A DNA stretch of 64,000 nucleotides from Apophysomyces variabilis (taxonomy: Eukaryota; Mucoromycota; Mucoromycetes; Mucorales; Mucoraceae). Made by a program: the position numbers and the translations under genes. The first letter of the stretch is position 1; each line of letters begins with the position of its first letter. The DNA is taken from assembly GCA_002749535.1 (NCBI GenBank), contig MZZL01000381.1:199172-263171 (forward strand), read 5' to 3'. The notes beneath the pieces were generated by a model, which searched no databases, was not told the DNA's origin, and saw nothing but the letters and a program-made list of their open reading frames with translations. Positions 45,266 to 57,698 of the stretch are shown one piece after another.

Positions 45266-47866
45266 TTACACTCCCCCAAGATAGTTGGTTGTCCTCAAGC
45301 AATGGAATATATATGTAAAGCGGCGAGGTATGTGGAAAAGGATGGGTTATGTTCAATTTTATGATGCATTTGAGTGTGGGAAGGAGTAGAATGGTACCAA
45401 ATAGAGTCAAAGGAGTCTGCAAGAGCAGGTTTGAGCTGGTCAGTATGCACCCAAGACGAGTATGGTTCACCTTGCAAATTGTGTAGTTTGTAGATGTCAA
45501 CGTTAGAGTTTTTGTCCATCACCATATAAGGTTCTATCCAGTTGTATTTGAGCCTAAAGTGATTTTCATGCCAGAGTAACACGTGGTCGCCAATATTGAA
45601 TTTTTGATATGTCATGATTGCGTTCTATCATTCTTTGTTTTTGGCACTAACTTGTTTGACTTGAGCTTCAGCTAGTTGTTAAGCTTCACGCAGTTTTCAC
45701 AGATAAGTGAGGCCATCATTTGCAATGATTTCAGGGTCTTTAGCAACTGTACTATTAATGAAAGGCTGTGATAGGTTACCAGGGAGACGTGGCTCTTATC
45801 CATAGGTTAAGAAGAATGGACTAAACCTAGTACTACAGTGCTTGCAGATATAACATGCCTATAAGGCTGTGTCAATGTATTTATCCCACTTGTGAATGGT
45901 GCTATGGACATATTTTCGTAGCATTTGCTTGAAAATACCATTCAATTGTTCACACTTGCTGTTGGTCCTTGGGTGACAGGCTGAAGTGAACTTGTGGTGC
46001 AACTTGAGCTGGCCTCTGTAGAAAGCAACAACTTTGGCCATGAAATTGGCGCCGCAGTTAGTGAGAATTTCATCTAGACATCCAAATTGTATGACCACTT
46101 CTTTATATAGAAATTTGGCAATGGTTTCAGCAGTTGCTTCCTTTACTGCATGCGCGATTGGCCAGTTTGTTGCATAGTCCACGGCGGTAAGTAGCTAGCA
46201 GTTTCCATTAAGCATCATTGGAAGCTCTCTGATAAAGTCAAGATGCCATTAGAAGAAAGCTGGGGGCACCATGAGCGGCCACATAGGAGTATGATGTTTG
46301 TTACATTCTGCATTCAAAGCTAATTGGCATTGAGGGCACTTTCTGAGCCAGTCCTGTATATCAAGGCGCATGCCTGGCCACCACCACCATTTTTACATGA
46401 GGTCATGAACTGTGAGGGTACCTGCATGTCTAAAACCACTGTAATATTTCTTAACCAAATCAGCGCGCTTTGCCAGTAGTGCATAGTGGACTTCTTGTAT
46501 GCTATTACCAATCTTCAGTTTGTGGTATACAGCTCTGTTACAAACTATGAACTTCTCTCAGTGTTTCTGTAGGATTTCCTTAATATCTTCTGGCCACTCA
46601 TCCTCTAGGTGTGCATAAAACTTGGGCCAGTCATTTTCAGGCACTAGTGGTGTTACATACAGGTATTGTGGTTTGATGTCAGTTTCATCTGAGACAACCA
46701 ATGGTCCATTGCATTGTGAGAGCAGATCTGGTACATGATTGTCTTTGCTAGGCTTATAGCAGATGTTAGGGTCATACATTTCTAGATCTGCTAATCATCA
46801 TATCAACTGAGGTGTGGGCTTCTTTTGAGTGTGTATGTAGCATAGTGGATGATGATCTGTGTAAACTATATAAGGTTGGCCTTCAATGTAACAGCGCCAA
46901 GTACTTAATGTGTACAGGATAGCGAGTAACTCCCTCTCTTGTGCAGGATAGTTTCATTCCACTGGTGACAGTTTCTTAGATTTAAATGTGATGGAATGCC
47001 AATTGCCATTCTTGTCTTCTTGTAGTAATACTGCTCTAATTCTATGGTCTAAGGCATCCATTTCAATGATGAAGGGGAAATTACTATCCAGAGGTTGTAA
47101 GATTGGTGCATTAGTCATCCTTGTCTTAATTTCTTCAAAAGCTTTCTGACATTCCATGGTCCATGTAATCAGTCTTCATTTGGCGCCTGTACCTTTAGTT
47201 AAGTCCATCAATGGTGTAGCAATTGTTGAGAAGTCCTTAATAAATCTGTGGTAGTAAGATCCTAAGCCTATAAATTGCTGGACTTCTTGAACATTAGTTG
47301 GTTGTGGCCAGTCTTGGATAGCTTTGACCTTGCTCTTCGCTAGAAGGATGCCATTTGCTGAAATTTAGAATCTTATGAACTCAAGCTCCTTCTTGTTGAA
47401 CTTGCATTTTTTTAAGTTTGCATACATTTTGGCTTCCTGCAAGTGGTCCAATATGAGTTTGACATGCTTCTTATGCTGTTTGGCCGTCTTGCTATAGATC
47501 AATATGTCATCTAAGTACACCAGTGCAAAATCATCGATGTAGTCATGCAGGACTGAATTTATGAGCCACTAAAACGTAGGAGGGGCATTGGTTAAACCAA
47601 ACAGTAGGACTAAGAATTCATATAAACCATAGTGAGTGTTGAATTCAGTTTTAGGAACGTCTTCTGAGCAGATGTGTACTTGGTGATATCCACTTTTCAA
47701 GTCAATACTGGTGAAGTGTTTTGCTCCCTTCAAGCATTCCAAGCACTCATTGATGTGCAGTAATGGATGCATGTTTCAATAGGTAACTTGGTTTATAGCG
47801 CAATAATTGATACATAGCTGCATGGACCCATCTTTTTTGTGAATGAACAGGACTGGTGCTCCCCAT

Positions 47867-49106
47867 CACTGCAGTCAAAAAAAGATTCTACCATCAGTAG
47901 AAACTTGGTGGAATCTGAGATTCCACCACCTTTCCACCACCTTTCCACCACCTTTCCACCACCTTTCCACCGCTTTTCTACTGTGTGGTGGAATCTCTTC
48001 AAAGGTTTGTAGAATGTACCTTCCACTACCTTTTCCACCATCTTTCTACCACTCCCCCAAGTTCAACAATTGGATGAACTGCTATATGGCAGAGACCATT
48101 ACGTTGATGTTATTGGATCAAGTAGTATGCATTAGAGGCTAATGTTTTAGTTTCATTTGACTATATTCCTTTATTTAAGCACTTTTTATTAGATTAACTT
48201 GCCTACAACGATACATTCTATTGGAGCTACTGATTTTTATCTAGTCTATCCGATTGGATGTTCTTTTTGTTGTGTACATTATTTTAGCCATTAAGATACA
48301 CTTTTTTATCATATACAAGGAAGCTTCTTTAGCTATATATATAGGAAAAAAACAGACACTTTTATTTTCTTGGAGCTATGTAGCGTAATGTACTAACAAA
48401 TAGCTAACTTTATGCTTAGTTTTATATTATCTTACCTAATTACTGAAGGTTAAAGAAGCATAGCTTTTAAAAATGACAATTAGTAAAACGTACTAAAAGC
48501 TAACACACAGTAGCATACCTAAGCCAGCATGCAATAACAAATGGCAGCATTACGTATAGGCCTACAAAAAGTTACCTTACTAAGTAATTAAATTATGATG
48601 TAAAAAAGTATCTGTACCATTAAAAAGTATGTCATCTTTTTCTGTTTCCATTTTGTTAAGAAACGAAAGCTACTCTATATAATAATCAAAAAGTCAAGAT
48701 TAGTTACATTTAGGTCAATCAATCAAAATACCTTATTAAAAGTAAGAAGCAAGCTCTTCTATAACGTAGTGATCATTCTAGCTATAAAAAAAAAAATGGT
48801 ATAGAGGAAAAAGTTTGCAAAAGAAAAGGATGAATAAAAGGAAAACGCGGATAACTCTGTAAAAAAAAAAAGAAACCATGTTAGAAACGCGTGACATAAA
48901 TAATTATGCAGTTCCTGGGAAATGTAAATGCACTAGTTTTGCTGTGGTAACTTAATTTTGTATGCATGTCTGCTACAGTAACAGCGTTTGGGGGAAGAGA
49001 AAAATGTGGTAATATAAGAAATTCTACCACCTGGGTGGAAAGTGGGTGGAATCAGAGATTCTACCATGTGGTATAAAGGTGGTAGAATCACCCTTCAACC
49101 GCAGTG
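47867..49106 (+). mobile_element. CACTG-type non-autonomous DNA element K (1240 bp)
   Basis: Left end CACTGCAGTCAAAAAAAGATTCTACC and right end on the minus strand CACTGCGGTTGAAGGGTGATTCTACC. Exact 3-bp duplications CAT (47864-47866, 49107-49109). Its removal restores the SPWGAP motif of the host RT. No ORF. CACTG ends plus a 3-bp duplication are typical of the CACTA superfamily. Element L at 1-481 is a relative in opposite orientation. Confidence 0.85.
47905..48058. repeat. Subterminal array of element K (CCACCTTTCCA repeats)
   Basis: Five tandem CCACCTTTCCA units (about 47930-47972) with further TTCCACC/GGTGGAATC motifs. The other end (49015-49095) has matching GGTGG(A/T)A motifs in inverted orientation. 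Confidence 0.8.
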
Positions 49107-51170
49107 CATGGTGATGTGCTTGGTCAAATTAGGTAGAGATTAAGTAGTTCTTTTAGTTGTTTATGCAACTCATCCAATTCTTTAGGACTCATCTTGAAGG
49201 GCGGCCAGCTGATAGGTGCTGCATCCCCAGTATCAATTACATGTTCCACTTCTTATACTGGTGGTAGCCCTGGAAGATTATCCTGAAAAACATTGGAATA
49301 TTCATTTACTAAGTATTTGAATAACGCATTCACTGTGTTGGTTGTGTCATCTACCAGATATAGAAGGAATGATTTGTCCACCTTTTTATCATGATTGAAG
49401 CGTTAAATCTGATAATCTGAGACCAGGTAAGTAGGGTTGAATGATATGCGTGCCTGGCTGGGTCAGAGAGTGTAGGTGTGCCCATTTTGCTGGATTTTCC
49501 ATGTATCACACTCCCAGTCAGGTTCTGGTTTAGCATATTTAAACCAATCCTGCCCAAGGATAAGATCGAACTTTGTGTTTAGTACATAGGCTTGCCATTG
49601 GTGTTGGACGCCTTTTGTTAATTGAAGCTCTGTGGCTACACACTTTGTAATTGCTATTGTTTGTCCACCCGCTGTTTTTACCTTACGTTTTTGAACTATT
49701 TCTGATGGCAGTGCTTCTGCAAGCTAAGAGGCAATGTATGATGAGCTCGCCCTAGTGTCCAAAAGTACTGTGGCTTTTATCCTATTGTAGTACATCATAT
49801 ACAATAGTAGGTCAGATAACCTGATATTTTTAAGCAAGTTTAAATAATCTTTCTCAGCTTTTTAGTTAACTATAGCATAGTCGCACTGACTTGTTTCTGA
49901 TTCATTTGTATCAAAGATATACTGGGATAATTCAATTTTATTATCAGGTACTTCTTTTTCTTCAATTTGTTCAATACTAGCCTCAGAGGAGGATTTCTCA
50001 TTGATCATACACAACCAACCTCCTGTCACAGCTGTATTAGCAGAAAACTCAAATGCTTGATTTCTTGTTCTTGATCTATCTTTCTAATAGTGGCCTTGAT
50101 GTCAGCTTGTCATTTATAGCAATCACAATGCAAGTGCCCCTTCTTGCCACACCAATAGCATTCCATATCTGTGCACTGCCTTTTTGGTCTATTTCTTGGG
50201 AATCGCCAATCAATGGCGTTAAGATCCATAGAAGTCACATCATCTTGTCCAGCATAGCTCATTGAAGGATGTATGTCTGTAGATTGATCATGTCAGATAC
50301 CTCGTATACACTGTTATGCTGCTTCAAAATTCTCTGCGCAAGCATAAGCTTGTGTGAGATCTATAAACTTCTTAAGCAACACCTGTAGTCTTACCTTATA
50401 TTGCAAACCCTCAATAAAATAGTTGATGGCATCTTCTTGGTCCATGTTTGGTAGGTCAAGCATGATATTACAGAAAGCAACTATGTATTCAGCGATGGTG
50501 TTTGTCTGCTTAAGTTGTTTGAGACGTTGACAGGCCAATTGCTCAGAATTGCTAGGTTCAAATTCTAAATGAAAAACTTTGCAAAAAGTGGCCCAAGTGT
50601 ACAGGATCTCTTCCTCAGATTTTTTGACATGGTGCCACCAGGTTGCCACTGGACTATGCAGCAATGTCATGGCGAATAGCACTAGTTGATAATCACTTAT
50701 GTGGCTAGTGAACTCCTGGTACTTTTCCAACATGTGTAACTATCCTTCTACTGCTATGGCAGATCACGTGCCATGGAAAGTATCTGGTTTTGGTGCTTTG
50801 AGTGTTGCTGTGATTGGTTGTTCCAATTTTTCTGACTGTTTCTCCTGATAGACATGTAGTTCTTCAGCTTGTTGCAAGATCAATAATTGTAGGCTTTTCA
50901 AAAGCATCTTTATTGTTTCTTCTTCTTCTCTGTCCATTTTTTCTTGATGTTCCTTGATAATATTCTTGCTTTGCTTTTCAGCCAGTTCTTCTAGCGCCTT
51001 AATTTGTCTTTCTGGGAGTTTGATTTGTTCTTCTTTTAGGATAGACAATAGTGGTTCCCAGGCCATATATTCCTCATAGTATTCTGATGGTAAGTATTTG
51101 AGTGTAAACTGTTAGACAATAAATCTTTTTTTTTCTTCCAGTGTGTATTATTTTGGCATTAGCTACCAAA

Positions 51171-51464
51171 TGTTAGTTCTTTTTCTTCAGCAGGCCTAAT
51201 CTGGATTTTCTTCCAATGATTGATCTCAGTCAAATCCACTAGAGATCCAAGGCAAAATGAATAACAGAGAATAGAATATAAATGAATGATGATTTTATTC
51301 ACTGTCTAGTTTTACAATATTTATATTATTTTCTAATGTATTACAATTAATGCTACAGTCAATGTTCCAGTTGATCTTGTACAGATAAAGCTCTTCACTG
51401 CAGTCAATGCCTTTAGTAGATGAAGTCTCTGATCCAAAATAATTACTGCGGTTGCTATTGTTTT
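51171..51464 (-). repeat. 5' LTR of element I, larger part
   Basis: Continues at 56949-56977 after element J. TTTT on both sides of J is the 4-bp duplication. Confidence 0.88.
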
Positions 51465-51786
51465 TATCATACTTCTTTTTGGCTGATCTAATCAATGGCC
51501 ATAGAAGTTTAGTTGAATAGTGTTAGATAGAACAAGGAAAATAAGAGAATAAAATAAATGATGATTTTATTGCTTTTTTAGTTCTAGGATATTTATACTA
51601 AGTGATTTTCTACAGTTTCCTTCATTTTGATCATTGGTGAGTCATGGAGAGTTATGGCCGAGTAACAATGGTCATCCATGACTCACAGTGAAAGCATTTG
51701 ATGCACAGAGAGGAGTGGTAGTACTAATGTACACCAAAAATAGTAAAAAGGTGATACAAGGAAATATGCTATGACAATACCCCCTC

Positions 51787-54700
51787 TTAAGAATATTGCT
51801 CATCCTTGAGCATCAGGGAAATAGTGGTGAATAGATGAGGATTATTGTGCCAGTTTGTGCAACTAGTAGCTGGGTCATACCATGTAGCTGTGATAGGGTT
51901 GAAACCATTATTGGTGGGATGCAGGCGGTCAGTGTACACCCAAGAGTTGTACAGTTTGCCCTCAATAGACTCAAGCTTGTAGATATCAGTGTCCAAGTTG
52001 TGATCAATGACCTTGAAAGGATCTTTCCAATTAAATTCTAACCTTAGCTTGCTTTTATGCCATATTAGAACATAATTACCAATGGAGAATTTTTAGGCTT
52101 TCATAGTCAAGTCCCAACATTCTTTGTCCCATTGAGCATTCTGAGCTGTGGTATACGTCGCTGTTGTAGTGTGACTTCTTAGTACTTGTGTTCCATAAAC
52201 AGGATGATCAGAATTAACATGTTTCTATTTACAGTGAACTTCTCTAATTTGGAACACCGACTGCACCTCTTCTCTAAATCAGAGATCTATCACTGAGGAT
52301 GAAGACAAGGTGACACTGCTATACTGCAGTTATTACACTTAGCTAAATCATACACCTATCACCGAGAAGAACGTTCACTAATTACAAATCCCGCATAAGA
52401 GCAAATAATTATAAATAGGCAGATAAGTTGAATGAAATAAACATATCCAACAATCTCAAAGGATTCTATCCATCCCTTTTTCTATCTACATATAACATAT
52501 GAGCAAGGCGTTCTGTAGCTTGTTCATGAGCAAGGCGAAGCTGGCAGAGTGGTGGCAAGCAGCTGTCATAAGCAGGTTGTGGGTCACTTAGGAGATCTTG
52601 ACTAATAAGGAGATGGAGAATATCGCTAGGGAGAATAGGGTCTTGACCATACATGAGAAAGAAAGGGCTTAACCCTGTAGTACAGTGCTTGTGGACATGA
52701 CATGCAAAAAGGGCGGGCTCCAGAAATTCAACCCAGTAATGTATAGCACTATTCACATACTTGCAGAGCATAGGCTTGAGAATACCATTCATTCATTCAC
52801 ATTTACCATTGGCTCGTAGATGGAAGGCTGAAGTAAAAGTGTGATACAGTTTGACGTGACTGAGATAGTTTGCTAGCACTTTAGACATGAAGTTAGGGCC
52901 ATAATCAGTAATGATCTCAGCAGGGCAACCAAAATGCATAAGGATTTCTTTGAAAATAAATGTGGCAACAGCAGCACTGGTCGCATCTGGCACAGCGCGT
53001 GCTATTATCCAGTTGATAGTGTAATCCACCATAACCAAGATCTATTAATTATCATTAGCTGTTATGGGCAGCTCTCTGATAAAATCGAGATGCTATCATG
53101 TGAAAGCAGGGGGGATTTTGGGCAAATGCATCAGTGAGTAGTGGGTGTTGCAATCTGGGTTAGCAGCTAGTTGACATTGTGAGCATTGACTGAGCTATTT
53201 TTAAATATCTGAGCGTATATTCAGCCACCACCAACGTTTCTTGACCTAATTGTATACAGATGTGTTTCCCGCATGGCCAAAACTAGTATGGAAATGACGA
53301 ATGATTTCAGCACAATAAGCAAACATAGCATATCTTATTTCTAGCTCCTTGTCCCCAGCTTTGACCTTGTGGAAGATCATACTATTGTAAAGCACAAACT
53401 GATCCTTGTGTTTTTGTAGCAGATCTATATATGAGTCTGGCCACTGATTCTCTGGTTTAGCATAGAACCTAGGCTAATCAGATTCCTGAATGGCTAACAT
53501 CACATAGAGGTACTTAGGCTCTATGTCTGGTTTTTGTGAGATATAGTTGGGACTATCTCACCTTGAAAGTAGGTCTGGAATATGATTTTCTTTGCCTGGT
53601 TTGTATTGTATGTCCAGGTCAAATAATTCAAGTTTGGCCATCCAGCGTGTTACGTGTGGTGTGGGTTTGAGCTGAATTCAGAAGTAGTATAATGGGTGAT
53701 GATCTGTATATACTGTGTAGGGCTGACCTTCAATAAAGCATCTCCAAGACCATAGTGCATGTAAGATTCTGAGCAGTTCTCATTCCTGAGCTAGATAGTT
53801 TCATTCTGCTATGGATAGCTTCTTCAACTCAAATGCCAATGGGTGTATTAACCTATCCAATCCTTCTTAGAGTAACACCACGCCAACACCATAGTCTGAG
53901 GCATCTGTTTCAATAATGTAAGGTAATTCTGGATCAGGTGGTTGTAGCATAGGTGTATTGGCCATCCATGACTTGATTTCATCAAATGCTTTTTGACACT
54001 CATCTGACCATGTAATCACTCATTTCTTGACACTAGTCTCCTTGGTCAGGTCAGTGAGCAGTATGGCAATTATGGAGAAATCTCATATGAAACGTCAGTA
54101 ATAAGATCCTAAACTAATGAACTGACAGACCTCCTGTACGTTGGTCAGTATGGGCCATTGCTTGATAGTGGTGACCTTGGACTTCACTGGTAGAATGCCT
54201 TCGCTTGTCACTTGAAACCTGATGAACTCCAGTTCTTGTTTATTGAACTCACATTTTTTTAGGTTTGCGTACAGCTGTGCCTGTTGAAGACAATCCAGAA
54301 CCTGGCAGACATGTTGACGGTATTCGTCCTCTATGCAGCTGTATATGAGGATGTCATTGAGATACACCAACACAAACTTGTTGAGATAATCTCCCAAGAC
54401 TGAGTTCATGAGATGCTGGAACGTTGGTGGAGTATTTGTTAGACTGAATGGCAGGACAAGGAATTCAAATGATCTGTATCAAGTGTTGATAGTGGTTTTT
54501 GGCACATCCTCAGGATGGATCTTCACTTGGTGGTAACCACTCTTTAGGTTGATGCTTGAAAAGTATTTTGCACTACTAAGTCATTCCAGACACTCATTGA
54601 TATGGGGCAGTGGGTGCAAGTTGCGCTTTGTTACTTGATTGATCACCTGATAATTGATGCAGAGTTATAGGGTCCCATCTTTCTTTCTGATAAACAACAT

Positions 54701-56600
54701 GGGCGCTCTCTAAGGGGACATGCTTGGTCATATCAATCTGAGGTCCAAGAGCTCAGCAAGTTGTTTGCAAAGCTCATCCAATTTGAGTAGACTCATCTTG
54801 AATGGTTAACGATTGATAAGTGCTGCATCTTCAGTGTTGATCATATACTCCACTCTATGGTCAGACAGTAAACCAGGCAATATATTCTTAAAGACGTCTT
54901 CATACTCCTTGACAATCAAATCAAATTTACCATCATATGTTCATGCCTTGTCACCAGTGTAATAGAACAACAGCATCTCTTCCATATCCTTGGCTTGAGA
55001 CAGTCTTTGTACTTGTTAGTATGAGATAAGGTAGGATAACTCCAGTATCTCACATTGATACTTTGGTGTGAGCACATATGTTCAGCTATTGTCTTTGATT
55101 TTCTAAGAATCATATCTTCAATTTGGCTTCAGTTTTATTTCCTTGAACCAATTGCATCCCAAGATGATGTCAAACTTGATATCAAATATGTAAGCTTTCC
55201 AGAGTTGTTGAAACCTATCTGCTATTATCAGGTTAAAGGATGCCAGAGACTTGATGCTTGTGAGATGACCTCCAGCTGTTTCCACTTCCTGACCTTTTAC
55301 TGTCTGTAGCTCTAGATTTAAACATATTCGCAGTGCTATATAAGAAGCACTTGCACCCATATCCAATAATACTTTGACTAACTGGCCATTGCAAGTCATA
55401 ATGTACAGAGGTAAATCAGTCTGTTTTATTAGATTTAACTGTATAATATGTTTTACATTCTGATTCATCTTGATCTCATTTTCTTGAAACTCCTTGGCCT
55501 CCTTGCTCAGGTTGATCAGATCACCTTCTAGTACTCACTTTATCTTGGTCGCATTTAGGAAGTTTAGTAAATTCTGTGTGCGCAGAGGTGCTCTCTTCAT
55601 ATCTGCTGCACTTTGTCTTTTAAATGATTGTTTGATTGGTCTTGACGTCTTAGTCAGAAATGGAGATGATTAGGTAGTTTGGCTAAAGAGCATAACCATG
55701 CTAAATGGCTAAAACCACTGCAGTTGTAGCACCTTATCACCTCCTTCTGCCCTTGCTATCTTCTTGAGGCACTAAACCTTAGACCAGATTGGTTGTTTTG
55801 TTGATGGAACTGAGTGACATCCAAGTTTATAGGAGCAACTCCAGTGGTTCTCATATATTGTGATACCTCTGATCTTAGAGCCTGACCAAGAAACACTGGA
55901 TTGATGATTAGATGATGCATCATCCTAGTGCTTTCATATGCTAATGCCATGTGTTGAGCTTCTTCTGTAGTCTGTGGATACCAGGTTACTATATATGCAT
56001 ACACTTCATCTTGTAACTCTCTTGTAAATTGATTAAGAGCTTCCTTATTAGTCATTATTAGTATTTTCACCTATATGCTTCAGAATGCCACTACATAATT
56101 AGAGATGCTTCCTTCTTGTTAAAGTGCAGCTAGGCAATCATAAGCCACTTATGTAGCATTCAATAGTCAGAATTCTTGTAAGATAGTCTTGCAAAAATTA
56201 GCCCAGTCCATGATTTCTGCTGAGTATTGTTCCCACTGTCACCACTAGAGTTCTGCTTCCTTATATAAGAGTATCACTGCATAGTTAATCTTTTCTAGGT
56301 CCTTGAGTCTTGCCATCTCAGTGTATCATTCTACTGATCTTAGCTAACCTTTGGCTGCATGAGCAGTTTATTCTCCTCAAAATATGTCAAGTTCATATAT
56401 ATGAACTTTGAGTGCAGGTTTTTTTCATTGTTCCAGGAGTTATGTAACTGCTAGCAGCAACTGGGCCATTTAGTCTTGCTAATTCAGTCCTTGTTATATA
56501 GGGTTTTCCATAGGTTTGTTCACTATGTTCATTGAAGGTTCTTGCAATAGGTCTTCCAAAGAGTTTTGTATATTTTAATATGTCTTAAATGATTCTAGTA
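51787..56600 (-). pseudogene. Element J gag and pol, decayed
   Basis: Gag near 56070-55750 (AYIVTWYPQTTEEAQHMALA). Protease VLLDMGASASYIALR (about 55370; DTG reads DMG) and FDIILGCNWF. RT: LVYLNDILIYS (about 54370), where the usual Asp-Asp is Asn-Asp. LKKCEFNKQELEFIRF is kept. RNase H is near 53900-53700. Integrase NWIIARAVPDAT (about 53015), FGCPAEIITDYGPNF and FHLRANGKCE (about 52800). A solo LTR interrupts the gene downstream of integrase at 52147-52499. The C-terminal part has DIYKLESIEGKLYNSWVYTD (about 51960). Many TAG/TGA stops. No chromodomain. Confidence 0.88.
52147..52499 (+). mobile_element. Solo LTR of family F (353 bp) inside element J
   Basis: Same 353-bp sequence as the F LTRs (TGTGGTATAC...ACATA). 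Exact 5-bp duplications TGAGC (52142-52146, 52500-52504) and pol sequence of J on both sides. Its terminal CA reads TA. It arose by LTR-LTR recombination of a full copy. Confidence 0.93.
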
Positions 56601-56997
56601 ATAGATTAAACTTTTTTATCAGCTATTAATTGTCATACTTCTTTTTGGCTAATCTAATCAATGGCCATAGAAGTTTAGTTGAATAGCGTCAGATAAAACA
56701 AGGAAAATAAGAGAATAAAATGAATGATAATTTTATTGCTTTTTTAGTTCTAAGATATTTATACTAAGTAATTTTCTACAATTTCTTTCATTTTAATCAT
56801 TGATAAGTCATGGAGAGTTATAGCCTTAAGTAATAATGGTCATCTATAACTCACAGTGAAAGCATTTGACGCACAGAGAGGAGTGGTAGTACTAATGTAC
56901 ACCAAAAATAGTAAAAAGGTGATACAAGGAAATATGCTACGACATTTTGATTGGTCAGTCAATCTTCAGCTACGACACAATAATAAAAATATATAAT

Positions 56998-57069
56998 CTC
57001 TCAGACGGGGAATTGAACCCCGGTCTCCCGCGTGACAGGCGGGGATACTAACCACTATACTATCTGAGA
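56998..57069 (-). tRNA. tRNA-Asp (GTC)
   Basis: 72 nt including the G discriminator base. Acceptor stem TCTCAGA / TCTGAGA is a perfect 7-bp pair. Anticodon stem-loop CCCGC-CTGTCAC-GCGGG with anticodon GTC. T arm CGGGG-TTCAATT-CCCCG. The D arm GTATAGTGGTTAGTATC is the eukaryotic tRNA-Asp form and serves as the internal A box; GGTTCAATTCC is the B box. No intron. No compensating defects, so it is probably functional, in contrast to the mutated surroundings. Element I ends 20 bp downstream of its 3' end. Confidence 0.97.
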
Positions 57070-57345
57070 CTGCTTCTTTGAACACAATGTGTAGTCAACT
57101 GGAGTGAAACTACCATATTGTAAAACACAAAGAACATCAAAAATGCTCAGCAAGAAAGAAGGATGTTAGTAGTGCAGATCTGGAGACAGTAGCATGTTTA
57201 GTTGTCGAGATATTTGATTTCAAAGTTTCATCAATCTTTTTTTTATTATTAAATAATCTGTTTATAATAATTGATAAATTATTTTTTTTTTGATAGTTGA
57301 TCTCTGTTCCCAGAAAATTTTTAGACAATAGGCAGTAAAAATAAT

Positions 57346-57698
57346 AAAAACAATCTTTTTAAATATTTATACTGTCTAGATACTTAGTCAGATATCTTAT
57401 TAATTAGAGGATATATAAGCTCTGAGTAATTATAGTAGATTGATAATAATTAATAATAAATGCTTGTTAAGATATTATTGTCTATTTGAGTTTAAATAAG
57501 AGAATTCAGGGATGATGACAAATTATTGTATTCCTGCTAAGATTATAATCATTGTACTTATCTTGTCACACTAATTATAAGATAGAGAGACTATACTAGA
57601 AGTTTGTATAAGACTGCAATGATTGCTTTATTAGAGGAAATAACATAATAAGTAAATGTATATAATTATTATATAATAAAAATATGTCAAATACAACA
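57346..57698 (-). repeat. Old solo LTR fragment of family Ty3-1, strongly AT-mutated
   Basis: On the minus strand it matches the first 350 or so bases of the Ty3-1 LTR, starting TGTTGTATTTGACATA. It lacks the last 75-95 bases (the R/U5 side). Compared with 8659-9106 most differences are C-to-T or G-to-A. Duplicated at 58549-58901. Confidence 0.8.

Larger units (their letters stand above)
45270..51066 (-). pseudogene. Element I gag and pol, decayed and split by element K
   Basis: Gag from about 51066 with a long charged coiled coil (IKLPERQIKALEELAEKQSK, then KEHQEKMDREEE). The capsid part includes IAEYIVAFCNIMLDLPNMD (about 50480). A CCHC knuckle CYWCGKKGHLHCDC lies at about 50150. Protease has VLLDTRASSSYI (about 49760, DTG reads DTR). 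RT: HKKDGS before the K insertion side, IDLKSGYHQVHI (about 47690), and [11 protein letters not shown] (about 47510) intact. RNase H IIEMDALDHRIRAVLLQ (about 47060). Integrase NWPIAHAVKEAT (about 46165), QFGCLDEILTN and CHPRTNSKCEQLN (about 45960). C-terminal NVDIYKLHNLQGEPYSSWVH (about 45480). Some stretches are open for 100 codons but stops remain throughout. No chromodomain. Confidence 0.9.
51465..56944 (-). mobile_element. Ty3-type LTR retrotransposon J (minus strand), nested in the LTR of I
   Basis: LTRs at 51465-51776 (3', 312 bp) and 56631-56944 (5', 314 bp). The distal end of the 3' LTR reads TATCAT instead of TGTCAT. Polypurine tract AAGAGGGGGTAT next to 51776. Next to the 5' LTR the minus strand reads ATTAATAGCTGATAA, a probable mutated TGGTAGC primer site. 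It contains a solo LTR of family F (52147-52499). Confidence 0.9.
44943..56977 (-). mobile_element. Ty3-type LTR retrotransposon I (minus strand), carrying nested elements K and J
   Basis: 3' LTR 44943-45265 (323 bp). 5' LTR split by element J into 51171-51464 and 56949-56977, total 323 bp. CAAT precedes 44943 and follows 56977, a 4-bp target duplication. Next to the 5' LTR the minus strand reads TTTGGTAGCTAATGCC; TGGTAGC fits an initiator-Met tRNA primer site. Polypurine tract CTTGGGGGAGTGTAA before the 3' LTR. Its 5' end is 20 bp from the tRNA-Asp gene. Confidence 0.9.

Noticed and set aside
47930..47975. CRISPR-like or coding repeat
   Set aside because: Units are directly adjacent without spacers and lie just inside the terminus of element K; it is a subterminal array.
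56998..57069. tRNA-derived SINE instead of a tRNA gene
   Set aside because: All stems are perfectly paired and there is no SINE body or A-rich tail attached; a genuine tRNA-Asp is the simpler reading.
57137..57328. Small 63-residue ORF, present twice (also 58340-58531)
   Set aside because: It lies in AT-rich decayed sequence beside the tRNA; the second copy is part of the 1202-bp duplication. No family resemblance.
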